From: Aradus depressus
Taxonomy: Eukaryota > Arthropoda > Insecta > Hemiptera > Aradidae
Assembly: GCA_963662175.1 (NCBI GenBank)
Contig: OY759215.1
Location: forward strand, 59,289,213-59,353,212
Length of the DNA: 64,000 bases
Reading direction: 5' to 3'
Shown piece by piece: positions 34,758 to 47,269 of the stretch. The notes under the pieces were generated by a model. The model made no database searches and was not told where the DNA came from. It was given only the letters and a program-made list of their open reading frames with translations. A program made the position numbers and the translations under genes. Numbering within the stretch: the stretch's first letter is position 1; every line of letters starts with the position of its first letter.

Positions 34758-34880
34758 GAGCCATGGTGGCCGTGTGGGTTAGGTTGTAGTGCTTTAGTTG
34801 CATGAACCCACCCAGTTCGCAGGTTCGAATCCCGTCCAAAGGAAAGTTTTACAATTAATAAAATTAAATACAATTTTTAA
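34758..34880 (+). mobile_element. tRNA-derived SINE (family B)
   Basis: The head contains TGGTGGCCGTGTGG and, 50-60 bp on, the B box GGTTCGAATCC, followed by an A/T-rich tail beginning GGAAAGTTTTACAATT. It parallels the minus-strand copy at 16972-17122. The cloverleaf is incomplete, so it is not called as a tRNA gene. Confidence 0.5.
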
Positions 34881-35383
34881 AAACTTTTCCAGGAAACACC
34901 GAATACATCACTTTTCATTACATTGCCAAGAAAGATGCACAATATCAAAAGTAAATAATACTTTCAAATAAAGGAACGTGATTCAATAATTTAGTAATAA
35001 TAATGTCTACCATCTTCAGATTAGTAAAATAAATAAATACACATTTTTCAATACTAATAGTTATTAGGATTACACTAATTTCAATTATCTGACATGAGAA
35101 GATTTTCTGATTTGTTATTTTAATGAGACAATACCTTTCTTCAAACATTAACATTGAAAAAGTCAGTTAATATACATATTGCACATGATCCCATGAAAGA
35201 TTTTTCCAAATGGCAATCCTTTATCCTGTTTATTATAAACATTAGAATGGTATTTAATATAACAACAAAAACATTTGGTATTTCAATTTTGAACTTGCAG
35301 GTTACCCGGAGTTGCCCGGTGAGTAACTTTGAGCAGGTTAGTAACGTTATCTGCCCAGTTTTTATCTTTATACTGCATTACTA

Positions 35384-35690
35384 GGGGCGCCAGTAGGATA
35401 CTTACCAGCAATGCTCAAAATCGCGGGTTCGAAACCCGGCAGAGGCCCTTAGATTTTTTATCTGAGGAGTAAAAAATATTGAATCTTTCGGATTCGGACG
35501 TTAAGCGATACTCCCGAGCCTGTGAAATGTCAGATATTCGTTAAAGACCCTTATCCTAGGTAACTAAACCTGAGTAGGCAACACTTAGGACTCCCAAAGT
35601 AGAGACGGGCTCATTTCCAGCAGGGTAAAGAGAGTTCTGGTAGTAGGCGATATGACAAAGTAGTCACTAGCTTTATACCCCATTTAACGG
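35384..35690 (+). mobile_element. tRNA-derived SINE (family A)
   Basis: Head with GGCGCCAGTAGG and B box GGTTCGAAACCCGG, then GGCCCTTAGATTTTTTATCTG. The body matches the copy at 53480-53824 to about 35690 (GACGTTAAGCGAT, TCGTTAAAGACCC, TAGGACTCCCAAAGTAGAG, GGGCTCAT, GGTAGTAGGCGATATGAC). The A box is degraded. Confidence 0.75.
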
Positions 35691-35859
35691 TCTGCTATTT
35701 TGAATTTTCATGTTTTCAGATTTTTCTTATGATTTCAGCCTTTTCAGCTGTTCTGATTATTGATGTATGTGCTGGACAACGGCTAGTACCCCAACTAGAA
35801 AGTGCTGGGCAACGACCGGCACTCAGATGGCAACTAAAACTTTTTTTTCTTACTTTTTA

Positions 35860-36232
35860 CGGTCTACGCGTGGGATTCCTAAATTCTGCCGATCCAGGTT
35901 TAGATATGTTACGAGTTTTTAACAAGTATCTGACATCGCACTGACTTGGGAATATCTCGGCGTGCTCAAGGTTAGAAAAAATCTAAGACATGCTCAAGGT
36001 CCACGGGTCTATCTTATTCATATATGAAATTTAATGACATCTTATTATGAACGTACAAAGCGTCTTTCCAAGAATAGGGGGTCTTTAACGAGTACCTGAC
36101 ATCACATAGGCCCTGGACCATCGCTTAACGTTCCATCCGAAGGACAGACTGCTCAGTTTTATTACCTCCTAGATAAAAAAAAAAAAAAACATTAAAGACC
36201 CCAGCTGGGTTTGAACCTAACGAAAGTCAGGT
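35860..36232 (-). mobile_element. SINE (family A) fragments
   Basis: The stretch 36055-36232 is the reverse complement of the SINE body and head (TTAACGAGTACCTGACATCA, CCATCGCTTAACGTTCCATC, GGGTTTGAACC as a degraded B box). The part at 35860-36010 repeats the middle block twice in a form like the units of the 5.6-7.8 kb array. An A-run interrupts at about 36176-36190. Confidence 0.55.
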
Positions 36233-37494
36233 ATGTAAATAATTTATTTTATCCTTTCTTCTCATGCCAAACAGATTGTACTCTACTTTAATCTAAATAT
36301 ATTATCATACATATTCATTACTTATATTATTTGATAAATGTTAGTCTTATTGGTGCTTCATATTTCTATCTGTCATGGAGTGGTAAAGAAGATCCCCAAG
36401 ACACACAGGAGGGAGTAGCCAGAGTTGGCCACCATTCAAATTGCCATGATTTTTGAGACATATATTTTTTTCTTGATTTTTAAATCAATTTTGGGGGGAA
36501 TAAACGAAGAAGAATGATCCTGATGACACCAAGATTATTCCTTCCTCATCAATGATGAAAGAAACCCAACCTCCTATACCAAAATTTGGAAAAATTACGG
36601 CCAAGTGCTCAAAAATTGTTCCAAATTATTACACCTCTTTCTGCTTTCACCTGAAAACCATCAAATAACAATAAATCGACTGCTACAAATCTCAGAATTA
36701 AATATATTAGTCCAAAAATCTTTTGCATCTCGAATCGATGCAGATAAATGCCACTATATAGATCCAAAACATAGCACAAAAAAATAGTAGGTATACTTTT
36801 TGTTAGGGTGGTACCATTGAGCAGATGTCAATATTCAAGCATTTAAAAAATTCTTCAAGTAAAAGTAAAAGGAAATAACAATTTTTACAACCCTCCTTCG
36901 TCGTGTGAATGGAAATATTCGGGATTAACAGGGATTCGAACCAACATGTGAACGGCTCGATAAAATGTAGTGAAACACATGAATGGTAGTTTCGTGTTAA
37001 TCCAATCCGAAGGATCGGAATTGTTAGAGAAAACAAACGGATAGTGAACTAATCTTAGCCAATGTTTTTGTTGTTGTTGGAAAGTAGGCTAACAATCTAA
37101 ATTCATCAGAGGATGGAAAGTAGAATAATAAACTTCTTCTTTTTTTCTGGAAAGTTACCTTTTGTGGCCATGGAGGTTAGGTTTCTTCGACAATATGGAA
37201 CTAATGTTAGGTGAGGCGCAACAGGATCTGGGCTTGACTTGACTGAGGCCAGACTCCGGAAGTCGGACCAACTAATCTGAGTTACGTCTCCCTCCATCAG
37301 GAGCCAATAGTGCCGATTTATATCCTGACTCAAGTGTATTCAAGTCAAGTTCAGATTTAGTGGAGCCTCGGGCGTCTTTTTAATATAAAAAAAAATATAT
37401 TAACTTTTTTTTCTACAAAAAAAATGCCCAATTACTGGTTAGTTCGTCGACGGCCAACGGTGTAAATAGCTCGGGGTCGAGGGGCAGACTGAGG

Positions 37495-40400
37495 TCAATG
37501 ATGGAGCTGACGGGCCTTCTTGTCTCGAGCCAGCTGTTTGGGGTGCATTCGCTTCCGATGCGAGAAGCAGTTGCCGGAAGAGGCGAAGGCCTTAGGGCAG
37601 TAAGGGCACCTGTAGGGCCGTTCTCCCGTGTGTTGGTTGATATGGAACTGCAATATCACACACATCAATAGCATCAGCCATATAACTTTTTTACAGGCAA
37701 CAGAGGGATATTAGAAATTGTTTTTGTTGAAAAAATGTATAGAACCACTGGACAAACTATGAAACTTCATCATTATAATGCCTTATTAGCATATACTCCG
37801 AATAGGATATATTCTTTTTGTAATCTTTGCAATTAATGTGAGTTATGAGTTGTTAATAACATAAATGTCTGTACATAGCTGGTCGATAATAATTACTAGA
37901 TCACTGACCTCGCGATTTTAAGACCTAACAAAAATAAAATGCTCGTTAAACTTCTTTAAGTTGTAAAGAATTTGACTACGTAAAAGACAGTTTCATCCTT
38001 GAGCGGTCCAACTCGAAAACGATTGTAGCAATGAATTTGAAAATTGAAATGAAGATGTCACATGTGCTAACTTAGATCAGATTAGATTTTGGCAGAAAAC
38101 AGACAAAAATTGAGACCACTTTACACAGGGTCCTGAGTACAATTTACTAGATACCGCTTTTAGGACCAAATCAAAAATCTCTCCATATAAAATTTGTAAA
38201 GAAAACTGAAGGGCCATTCGGTTTATGAGATATATGCCGAAAACCGTCTTAAAATGACATCTCGAAACCCGTTTTTTTAGATGTTTGCTTGGTTTACAAG
38301 AAATTAATTGTACCTTTAGGATCCTGAGAGTACACACATCTCTTCGGTCTCCTTATATTTATATGTATATGATGTGTGTCCTAGCCAGATGCTAGCAGTA
38401 AGGTGTGTCCTCTCAGCATCCTCAACATGGACTAGGAAGTTTCCTACCCCCCTGTGTATGCAGTAACATAAAGATATCCCGGAAAACTGAATTTCGTTTT
38501 TCTTGGTGAAAAACCGAGCTAAAGAGACGAGCTAGCAAATGTTTTTACTAATTTTTAAAAATTGTAGCGCATGTAAAATTAGTTGCGAAAAGATTTTAAA
38601 GTGTTGTTATTTCTTCAACATTTTCATATATGTATATATAAATAAATAAATATATATTTATATCATTTGATACACGTTAGATTATCGGTGCTTCATATAT
38701 CCATCTCATACATAGTTGTAAATCGGATAAAAATGATCTTTATTCCGCAATCACAAGCAAATAAAATAAAATAAAATACTTAGAATTTGACACTTTTTGT
38801 TACAATTATTAATAAAATAAAAAAATATTGTAAATATTACCTTGAGATCCTGGTTTCTCTTGAAGGTCTTTTCGCAGAGAGAACACTTGTGAGGGCGGAG
38901 GTTGGAGTGTGTGATCTGATGGGCTCGAAGCGTGCTCCTCGTGGGATAAACTCGGCCGCACACTGTACACAGGCACTGGGAAGCACCCTCCACTCGGAAC
39001 CTAATGTTCCATAAAATATATTCACATTCCTGTTGAGCATTCATCCCTCTTATATTTGTTCCCACCCTCCTATTTTTAGAGAATTATTTTTATTTTCAAA
39101 TCATCAAATCAGAAATCAAAACACTAGCTGGAAATGGAAAGGCTCACCCATTAATTCACCGCAAGTTAAGCAAACCAGTAAAAAATACCGTCTGAAACCT
39201 TTCCGAAGAATGTTTTGTGCAAATATCAGTCAAGTCAAAAGATCTACGTAAAAAATATTTCATGATTAATGCGTCGTTCAATTTGCTCCATTTTTTTTTT
39301 TTTTTTAGAAGAATTTCTTACATGATATATGCAAAGAGTAAGTAAATTACTCCATTTCCAACCAAATCTGTTTTGAATCACACATGGATTTCTATGAAAC
39401 CATTCAAAAGAGCTTCCTCAGCTTGAATTCTTTGTAATCAAATAAGTTTTCACTCTCCCTCTAAATTCTTCTCCACTTCAACCAATTTGCCTGAAAATCA
39501 ACAGTTGTTTTACTAAGAAACTTATTTATTCTCATAAAAAATGTCATGTCAATTTATTCATAACATTGCAGTTATTAGGGTTTTTGGATTGAACTCCCAA
39601 TTTCTCCGCGGATCACTCCACGTCTTGAAAATTGTTAGGTTTCGTCCTTATAGGGTTATAATAATCACATAAGATTTTGTGTCAATATATTCGGTTCTGT
39701 TATTAAGATTTTCAGTTAAGCCCCCACCTCCCTAATGCCCCAATTTGTGTTTCGATTTAGGTGATAACCGATAGGTGTCGTCTACATGGGGTTCTGGATA
39801 TACATATAAAAAATCGTTTCGATATGTTCATTTTATCGAAAGCAATGGTGTCCGCAGATACACACATAGACATGAGTGTTTTTATTTTTGAATTAAAGGG
39901 TTCGGAAAACATGAAATTCCGGTTGGAAACATGGCATCTCTGGAGGGCTCATGTTGAGTCGAAAGAGCACAAAATCTCAGGTTCCAACTTTTCGGCCGAG
40001 CCCCCCTACTTTCCCCTTCATAATTTCGTTATGTGGAGACTGTGAAGATATGGTTCGAATTCAAAATAGGAATATTCCAGTTTGACCATTGTTGAAGTGT
40101 TGTTCAAAATGGAATACTTAAACTGACCTGTTTAAATTGAGATCAGATGATGCGAGGATCTTCCTCATAGAAATGTGGCTCCAGAGATGGTTTTTGAGAC
40201 TGAGATCTGTGTTAAAGCCACGAGGACAGATGGAGCACTGGTATGGCTTACAGTCTAGGGACTGCCCTTCCCCATAATCCTCCCTAAACAAACTGGTTCA
40301 ATTAATTATAAATCTAAATTGTAAAACCATATATCGTGGGCTTACAAGCGAAAGGCACTAAGTCATGCCATTTTTATCATTATTTTTTTTAATAAAATCT

Positions 40401-43400
40401 ATTTTGATAGAATACATGTAAAAAACGTACTATTCCCAAGTATATACTTTTTCACCTAAAGTAATTGGTCAGACCAAAATAATTTGTAGCAAAATTAAGA
40501 AAGGGGTTTGAATATTAAAATTGTCCATAACTCAAAACCATATTTTCAGTCTTAGTGCCTTTCGCTAGTAAGCCCACGATATACAAGTTATTCTGTCATT
40601 TCACCCAAAACTATCACCAGAATGGCATAAACAAATAAGTTTCATAAGGTTTACAAAAATATTGAAGGGTTTTTCAATATTAATGTGTATTTAAGGTTTT
40701 ATGGCAGTACACAACAACAATGAATATCTCCCCATAGTGCGCTTCCTTGGGCTCTACCTTGACGAGCGACTGACTTGGATCCACATTTGCATAAAACGTA
40801 CAGAAATCGAACATAGATTCGGACGACTGAGTTCACTTTCAGGAGGATCTACCACTTGATTACATCTAAAACACAAATTGACTTTATACAAAACTTTAGA
40901 GGGCGCCGGTAGCTCAGAGGTAGCGTGTTTACTTCCTTAGCTCAAAATCGCGGGTTCGAAACCCGGCCGAGGCCCACAAGTTTTTTTTTATCTGGGAGGT
41001 GAAAAAACCTTGACCACGCCGCCCTTCGGGACGTAAAGCGATGGTCCCGAGCCTAAACGATGTCAAATACTCGTTGGAGACAACTATCTTAAATGTATAA
41101 AAATTTAGGGTAGGCAAAATTTAGGACTCCCACAGTAGTCGGGCTCATGTCCACCAGAGTGACGAAAGAGCTCTCTGGTAATCCATCATCCTACCACACA
41201 TCACTAATCTTCTTACATATCCAATCTCATCTTCCATGCCGACTTATAAATCCTCTTCCTTCGCGATTACATTAGATACAGATACAGAAATGTCACGACA
41301 AAAGACAACTTCACGACAGCCCTATGATCTGCAATATGTCCAACCCTACACTCCCAACCAACCCTCCTGTCGACGTACAGTCTGAAGAGAACTGTTACAG
41401 ATTACGCATTAATAGCAATTTTCATTGTTTTTTTTCTGGGTGTATGTTAAATATAAATAATTGAAATCGGTTTGAACTTTCAACTTTTTATTCTTACAAA
41501 ATTAACATTTATTATCACCTAAAATAAAATAATAAAACTTTATTTAAAGCACAGCGCAAGGGCCTTACACATACATATAAATTAACTTATTACGGAATAT
41601 CTTGCAGATGGCTTGGGAGAGGTTCCCCAATGCCAACAGTATTGGCTCCAGAAACACTCTGCGTATCTGACAGCGTCTACGGCAAGGCGGAGAACTTTTG
41701 CTTCAAAACTGACTAGTTTTTAAAATATTAATCTGACTTGTGCTCAGCCGAATAGAACATGCATATGAATACTGAGTATAGTAATATGACAAATTTGTGT
41801 CTCAATGTTGTGCTCTTGTTGAGAAGCAGGAATTGAGCATACACCAGACTCACCTCAGTGGGTGAGTTTCCAGTTAATGAGTGGAATTTGTGATTCCTTC
41901 CAAGTATATAATAAACTATTAAGACAAGTAACAATAATGGTCAACTCGACATCCAGCCAACAGCCCATGTTGTCGCTTCTAAAATGGAGCTGTGTGTAGA
42001 TATTTGGTTAAGTAAATGAAGCTAAGAAGTTGGACTTACTCGTGTGGATGGTGGGTGGTGAAGGGAGCACTGTGGGAGAGTCCAGAGATGGGCTGCACTC
42101 CTGGAGACCCCTTGTCCCCCTCTTCCTCGTCCAGGTCTGTCAGGTACAACATCGGGTCCACCCTCACCTCCATCTCTGTCACATCACCTCCTGTATCCTC
42201 CTCCTTTTCCTACGTCAACCAACATCAATTAGGCTATTTATTATAAGATTTTAGAAAGAACTTACCCCAACCCTGAACCCCCGTTCCTTATGGCCAGCGC
42301 TGGGCATCATTAAAATCTGAAATAAGTTTGTATTTTTTATTCTAATTTTTTTTATATGCGTCGTTTTCATTTCCATTGTCTATTTCCTGCTTTTTCGAAA
42401 ATACCAATTTCCGAAAAATAAATTGTTTTGTAAAAATTCAGACCCAAGTACAACAATTGAAATTGGTAACCTTTTTCTTCCCCAGCTATACGAAGTATAG
42501 GTAAAGATATGTAATCGGTCAGAAATTCGATGCTGAGTTTTCACTGATTCCTGTGAAGAAAGTGCTTTCGTGAAAACCATAATATTTTTGTACAAGGTCA
42601 GGTAGGATATCAAATTGTAGGGTTCAGACAGCGTTCATGATTGAGAATATTTTTTTCAAGATTTTAAAAACAATACAGCTAGCGTGAGGACGTCTGAAAG
42701 ATCAACCAAATGTGTGTTTCCTCCCCCCTCCTTTACAATTGATGCTAACTAACATCAGAGAAAGTAATGGAGCCTTATCTCATGGAAGTAAGATTTTGAA
42801 AAATTGTTTTGGGAATTTTTGGACGAACTGAGTCCAAAAAAGAGACAGGCGAACAGGCAATGCACCACTTGTATTAAATGATTTCCCAATTTTGATTTTT
42901 GTTCGGTTCCTCTACTTCCGAATATAGCGACGAAGTTAATTTGAAGATGTCTGTCGTTCGTGTCAGGCTCCAAATCAAGAAAGAAGAGAGCTTTTTTGCT
43001 TAGGTCAAAAGTGTCATTTAAGATGGATATGTTCACGAGCATGTTAAGCATCAAGCATCTGCATGAAGGGTTCTGTCATCTTTGGGCACCTCGAATTATA
43101 GCTAATTGTAATATTCCCTGCAAATAAAAGCTTCTAGTTACTCATTTTTGGGGAAAGTAATCATTTTGGAGCAAATGCGATACAAACATTATACTCGGAA
43201 AGGACCCCTCAAGAGGTGCGCTCCTTTATCGATCCGGTGGACATGAGCCCGACTCTAGTGTGAGAGTTATAAATTTTGCCTATCCAGTTTATTTATTTAG
43301 GGTGTACTCTACGAGTACGACATCGTAGAGGCTCGGGACTATCAACAACGTCCGAAGGATGGCGTACTCAATGTATTTTCACTTCCGATAAAAAAAACTA

Positions 43401-46400
43401 AGGGCCTCGGCCGGGTTTCGAACCCGCGATCTTAAGCTGAGTATGCAAGCACGATATCTCTGAGCTACCAGCGCCCGCCCACTTATATAAAAAAATAATA
43501 AATACGGTACCTATATTCTGTTAACAGGATAATAATCCACATCTAACGGTCTTCCGGTTTTCTTAGCAGAAGGTACTATTCTGAAAGTCATACCTCGACT
43601 TCCAACGAACATGTTAAGATTCAAATTGGAAGAAAACACCATATACAATCTGTTTCTGGCGTAAAATATCGAATTCGCGAGAGTTACTCAAAATTAATCA
43701 TTTTAATTGCAAGATGCAATACCGATGTTTTTTCTTATCATTACACGGTTTGTTTCAACCTCTTCGAATTTTTTTTCTTTCAGAGGCTAAAAAAACTGAA
43801 GAAATGGCTCTCTTATATATCCAAAATTTTACAGCAGTTTTTGTGTTACAGTAATAAAACTACATATATAAAATATACATATCAATAAATGAAAATATTT
43901 CTACAAACAATTCTTAGTTACATACGTCATAACTTTCAAAAAAAGGAATTTAAAAAATCATAAAATAATTCTCTGTCTGAGAAATGACGTAGGGGAGATT
44001 CGAACTTACCCTATGATTTTGGTTGAAATTCGCTCACCTCATCGAGATTTTTGCATTTTCATATTCTGGACATCGAATTAGGCCTACATTTTTTTTAAAT
44101 AGTTACCTTGGTGAGTATAGAGTGTAGGAGGCTTCCCTTGAGCTGATCCTGGGACTCCTCCTCGGGAGGGGGACTGGCCTGATGGCGGGTGTCGTCCCAC
44201 CGCTCCTCGCTCCCATCACTCTCCCCACTCCCGCTCCCTCCCACTTCCTCACTCCCTGTCGTCGAGCCCATCTTCACCAGTTTCTCCTGGGTCTGTGCCG
44301 CCATAGTAGCAAACTCATGGATACTGTCCAGCTTGCTGGTGCACATCTGACAGACCGTCTTCGGAAGCATGTCTTCCTCTGAAACCTTACAAGTTATATT
44401 AATTATTTTATCTCTTAAATTTAAATGTCGTTTGCTTCTTTTCCAGCTGAACGTTTTTTCATGAAATTTCCGGTTTCATGTAGCATCCTTATAAGCTAAG
44501 TTAAAACATAGGCTATGCGGCATCTCAGAAATTTGAACGGTAGTAGAGATTCCAAGTAAATAAAAATAAATACTAACATAAATGTGCTGTCAAAGGCATA
44601 CAAATGACATGAGGCAGCTATTTTCCCAGGCAACGCTAGCTACTCCTAGTAATAATAATTTTAAATAATAATGCAATCATAATGAAGTCATAAATGTTTC
44701 TGGCAAGTCTAAAAGAACCAAAAAACAGTTATTTAAAAAAGTTTATAAAATCATTTGCACAACAGGAGATATAATTTTAAAAAAAGTAATTTAAATGTTT
44801 AATAAACTCCTTGCCAGTGAGAGGCAGTGGAGGTCTGTCTGGGTCTTTATTTCAACCTACCGCTACACTATTTGCAAGAGGAACATATGGAGAAATAAAA
44901 AATAAACATATGTATATGCAAAGGGTGTCGCATTTTTATAGGAACACCGGTTTTTATATTTTCTCTGAAAATATGCGACTGAAAGGCCAAAAAACAAAAC
45001 AAAAAAACAGTTATTTCAGCTATTCCCCCAATTTCATGAATTCCGACATTTTCAGAATGAGAAATCCATGAGAAAAAATTTACTTGTAGAATTGGAATAG
45101 GGAAAAAAGTCATCGGCGAATCACGGGCATTATACTTTCCCACAACGATTTAATCAATTAATTTTTCGCTCCCCCTCCAAAACCAGTCAACCGTTTGCGC
45201 TAATATTCAATGGTTGACTTACATAAGGACTTCTAAATCTGCATATTCAATTTTGAGTTAAGCCGCACAACTAATCTAATCCCCCCCCCCCTTCCATTGA
45301 GGTCAGAAAATATGGTTTAAAATGTTTATGTGTTTAAAAGTGGGTTAAATTAGAACAATATATATATATATATATATAGTATTATAATTTATATATATAT
45401 AAATTATAATACTTCTAAAATATTTAATAGTGGCTATCAATTAATTCCGTGTTCGGCCTCTTCCAGTATAACTGATAACATATCAATTACATTTCTAATC
45501 TTAAAATGTTAGTAGTATGCGAGCATGTTATCAATATAAATTGCTAACATGATTCATTATTGAATTTAAAGTACTCATTCCGACCTACAATAGCGATTGG
45601 CCTATTAATACATAACGCAGTCCAATTAGAAGTTTGATCCTCCGAAAACGGTAAGATAAGCCGCAATCTTGTGTTTTTTAATATTTTTTTTTTGTAATGC
45701 TCCTAAGCACTTACCGCGTTAGTAAGACAGCCCCCACGAATGCAGAATGAAATCTTGCATCATGGCCAACAATCCTTAGAAAAAATTCAAATCCTCATGT
45801 TTTATTTTTTCTCTCCAAATTTCTACCTTTTCTAATACAGACCGACCTCACTTTTATCAAAGATCCATGCTTACCGATGAGTGCTAGGTGTGCCTGAACA
45901 ATGAAAATAATAGATTTTTACAGGAATTAAACCCGTACCCATTGGTAATTGTTCATCATAGCAACCTGATTTGTTACCAGGGAGCCACCGCGCCACTAAC
46001 GTATTATTAATGTAACAACTGTATAAATGCTGTCATAATAATTAGTTGCGATAACACAGAACCACTAAATTAAATTTGAGAGTTAACAAAATGACAGTTC
46101 TGCGTACACTAAAACTATTGTAGTACTTTCTATATAACCGAGCAATGGGAAGTAAAGCGCAAAGAGGTCTACTCGACAGGTCGAAGTATATAGGTACAAC
46201 TCCTTGCAAATCACTTTTGAAGTTTTCAACTGCTGAAACTCATCAGCTTCCTTAAATCTTTCCTTTGGCGCACAGTAAAAACTTTATACATCAAATAATA
46301 AGTTTACATAAATTAATTTCCACCATAACTCCTTGTAATACATATATTCGCTTCGATATAAAATTGTAAACAAACGTATCAGACACCAATTCTGACAGAA

Positions 46401-46664
46401 ATCTTTAAGATATTTTTTTTTCTGAAATAGCCAATACAATTCAAACAAACTATAGCAGTAGGTGGTAAGTGTTTAAAATATTTTTTCAGCAAATAAATCT
46501 ACTATTTAATAATAATAAATAAAAGTTACCGAGATGTACAAGAACTTCTTTATTTTTTCTTCCAGACTTATTTCTTTGCCTTCTTTACTGTAGATAGATA
46601 TACCGTCGGTAACAGTGGTACAAATCCGACAAAGATTATTTAAAAAAGTACTATTTACATCCAT
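37495..46664 (-). CDS. ZAD-domain C2H2 zinc-finger protein
   Basis: Probable nuclear DNA-binding transcription regulator. Six coding exons on the minus strand: 46664-46530 (ATG), 44376-44107, 42209-42040, 40283-40128, 39000-38841 and 37647-37495 (stop TGA). Phases close exactly to 347 aa. Residues ~12-75 form a zinc-finger-associated domain split over exons 1-2: CRIC near residue 12 and CQMC near residue 54 give the four zinc-binding cysteines. An acidic linker (EEEESQ, DLDEEEGD) follows. Four C2H2 fingers end the protein: CSICPRGFNTDLSLKNHLWSH; CTVCGRVYPTRSTLRAH; CSLCEKTFKRNQDLKFH, which spans the last splice junction; CPYCPKAFASSGNCFSH. A TGERPY linker joins fingers 3 and 4. ZAD proteins are a large insect-expanded class, so orthology and target cannot be named. 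Introns hold SINEs and a MITE. The first exon is chosen by the ZAD start and by frame. Confidence 0.88.
37930..38345. repeat. Dispersed repeat related to 48040-48980
   Basis: It shares blocks with the later repeat: CGATTGTAGCAATGAATTTGA near 38020 against CGATTGTAGCTATGAACTTGA near 48068, and a region with GAGATATATGCCGAAAACCG resembling the inverted form around 48560. It lies in the last intron of the zinc-finger gene. The class is unknown. Confidence 0.45.
39251..40127 (-). other. Zinc-finger gene intron 4, left part
   Basis: A 94-codon plus-strand open frame at 39761-40045 overlaps here but shows no domain and no splice logic. The block may be part of a dispersed repeat; I cannot support a gene. 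Confidence 0.4.
40330..40583. mobile_element. ~250-bp MITE with TA flanks
   Basis: 33-bp terminal inverted repeats (TATATCGTGGGCTTACAAGC... at 40330-40362 and its complement at 40551-40583, one mismatch). TA lies at both outer edges, fitting a Tc1/mariner-type TA duplication. There is no coding capacity. It is located in zinc-finger gene intron 3. Confidence 0.65.
40680..40906 (+). pseudogene. Short Jockey-like reverse transcriptase fragment
   Basis: Plus-strand translation VHNNNEYLPIVRFLGLYLDE then RLTWIHI matches the ...VKFLGLxLDxxLTWxxHI segment found downstream of the RT palm in Jockey elements. A SINE follows within a few bases. Confidence 0.55.
40909..41180 (+). mobile_element. tRNA-derived SINE (family A), well-preserved head
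   Basis: The head GGCGCCGGTAGCTCAGAGG includes a good A box (TAGCTCAGAGG). The B box GGTTCGAAACC lies at the expected spacing, followed by CGGCCGAGGCCC. The body ends near GAGCTCTCTGGTAATCC and is shorter than the 345-bp copy at 53480. Confidence 0.8.
41181..42039. other. Zinc-finger gene intron 3, left part
   Basis: No supported feature. The first ~230 bp may continue the retrotransposon cut by the SINE, but the translation is too degraded to assert. Confidence 0.4.
42210..43204 (-). other. Zinc-finger gene intron 2, left part
   Basis: AT-rich intron sequence. A 99-codon minus-strand open frame (42755-43054) has no recognisable domain and is not called. Confidence 0.5.
43205..43475 (-). 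mobile_element. tRNA-derived SINE (family A)
   Basis: Reverse complement reads GGGCGCTGGTAGCTCAGAGA (A box), then GGGTTCGAAACCCGGCCGAG (B box), GGCCCTTAG, and the body ending GAGTCGGGCTCATGTCCACC. Orientation is the same as the host gene. It lies in zinc-finger gene intron 2. Confidence 0.78.
44460..44660 (+). mobile_element. Decayed Helitron-like copy
   Basis: It retains CATGTAGCATCCTTATAAGC..., GGCTATGCGGCATCTCAGAA, TTTGAACGG and a terminal CCCAGGCAACGC...CTAGT, in the same order as the leader and tail of the elements at 374-4753. There is no minisatellite. It is in zinc-finger gene intron 1. Confidence 0.5.
45130..45290. repeat. Dispersed repeat shared with 61140-61290
   Basis: The two stretches share CTCCCTCCAAAACCA..TTGACCGT, GTTGACTTRCATA.GG.CTTCT and AATCYKCATATT in the same order and spacing over ~130 bp. 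The class is unknown. Confidence 0.55.
45378..45413. repeat. 36-bp perfect AT palindrome
   Basis: AGTATTATAATTTATATA followed directly by its complement TATATAAATTATAATACT, preceded by an (AT)n run. It could form a cruciform. It lies in zinc-finger gene intron 1. Confidence 0.8.
45915..46005 (-). mobile_element. Decayed tRNA-derived SINE head (family B)
   Basis: Minus strand: TGGCGCGGTGGCTCCCTGG, then GGGTTTAATTCC as a degraded B box ~45 bp later. The stem bases do not support a tRNA. Confidence 0.35.
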
Positions 46665-47269
46665 AATATCAACAATAAATATATCACATCATAAATAAAA
46701 CAACCCCATAACTAACTATGAGGGTGCGGGGTTGAAAGAAGCCATTGGCCCTCAAACAGCTGTTCAAGGGCGGGAGAATTCAATATATGAACTGGAAGGG
46801 TTGCTAAAGTTGTTTGTTTTGTTTTTTTCGAAAAGCTATAAACTAGTATTTTACGTTTAAATGTGTAGAAATGTAGAGATGCTTCTTTGTGTGTGAGAAA
46901 TAGTTTTATTCCGCTACCATAGTTTTACTGTTTTACCTTCTAATAATTTATAGAAGGGCTATTTAAGACAATAATGCTTTCTCAGATTATTTTTGTCCCC
47001 AATTTCTATCTCCATCGCCCAAGAAAAAAATATCTTTAAATATGCAGTACACATGTAGGAAGTCAAGTACGGCCGTTTTTGAGATTCCATTTATAGACAA
47101 CAGAAAAAAAAAAATAATTGGAATCTTTTTTGGTGACTGCAGTGCAGGAAGGTCGTTAATATAAGAATCTTTAGCGGGCAACACCCTAGGCTGAAAAAAA
47201 ATCTATAAAGTTGAAGGACATGTCGGGTAAAAGGGTCTACTTACTGTTTATTTTATATAAAAGAAAATT
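46665..47269. other. Intergenic, upstream of the zinc-finger gene
   Basis: Sequence 5' of the zinc-finger start codon. Its promoter and any 5' UTR exon should lie here or in the GC-rich block beyond, but I see no distinctive element. Confidence 0.4.

Noticed and set aside
36900..36960. GGTTCGAATCC on the minus strand as a possible tRNA or SINE head
   Set aside because: There is a B-box match but no A box or stem pairing nearby; too weak to call.
40909..40985. tRNA gene candidates with A and B boxes (also 17045-17122, 34765-34850, 43400-43475, 53480-53555)
   Set aside because: Acceptor and anticodon stems do not close into a cloverleaf, and each head continues into a shared repeat body, so they are SINE heads.
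42030..42254. Plus-strand open frames over the zinc-finger exon at 42040-42209
   Set aside because: They are antisense shadows of a minus-strand exon whose phases fit the gene model exactly.
46195..46270. Possible hammerhead motif (CTGATGA ... GAAAAC on the minus strand)
   Set aside because: The segment between the core parts does not form a proper stem II, so it fails the pattern shared by the other motifs.
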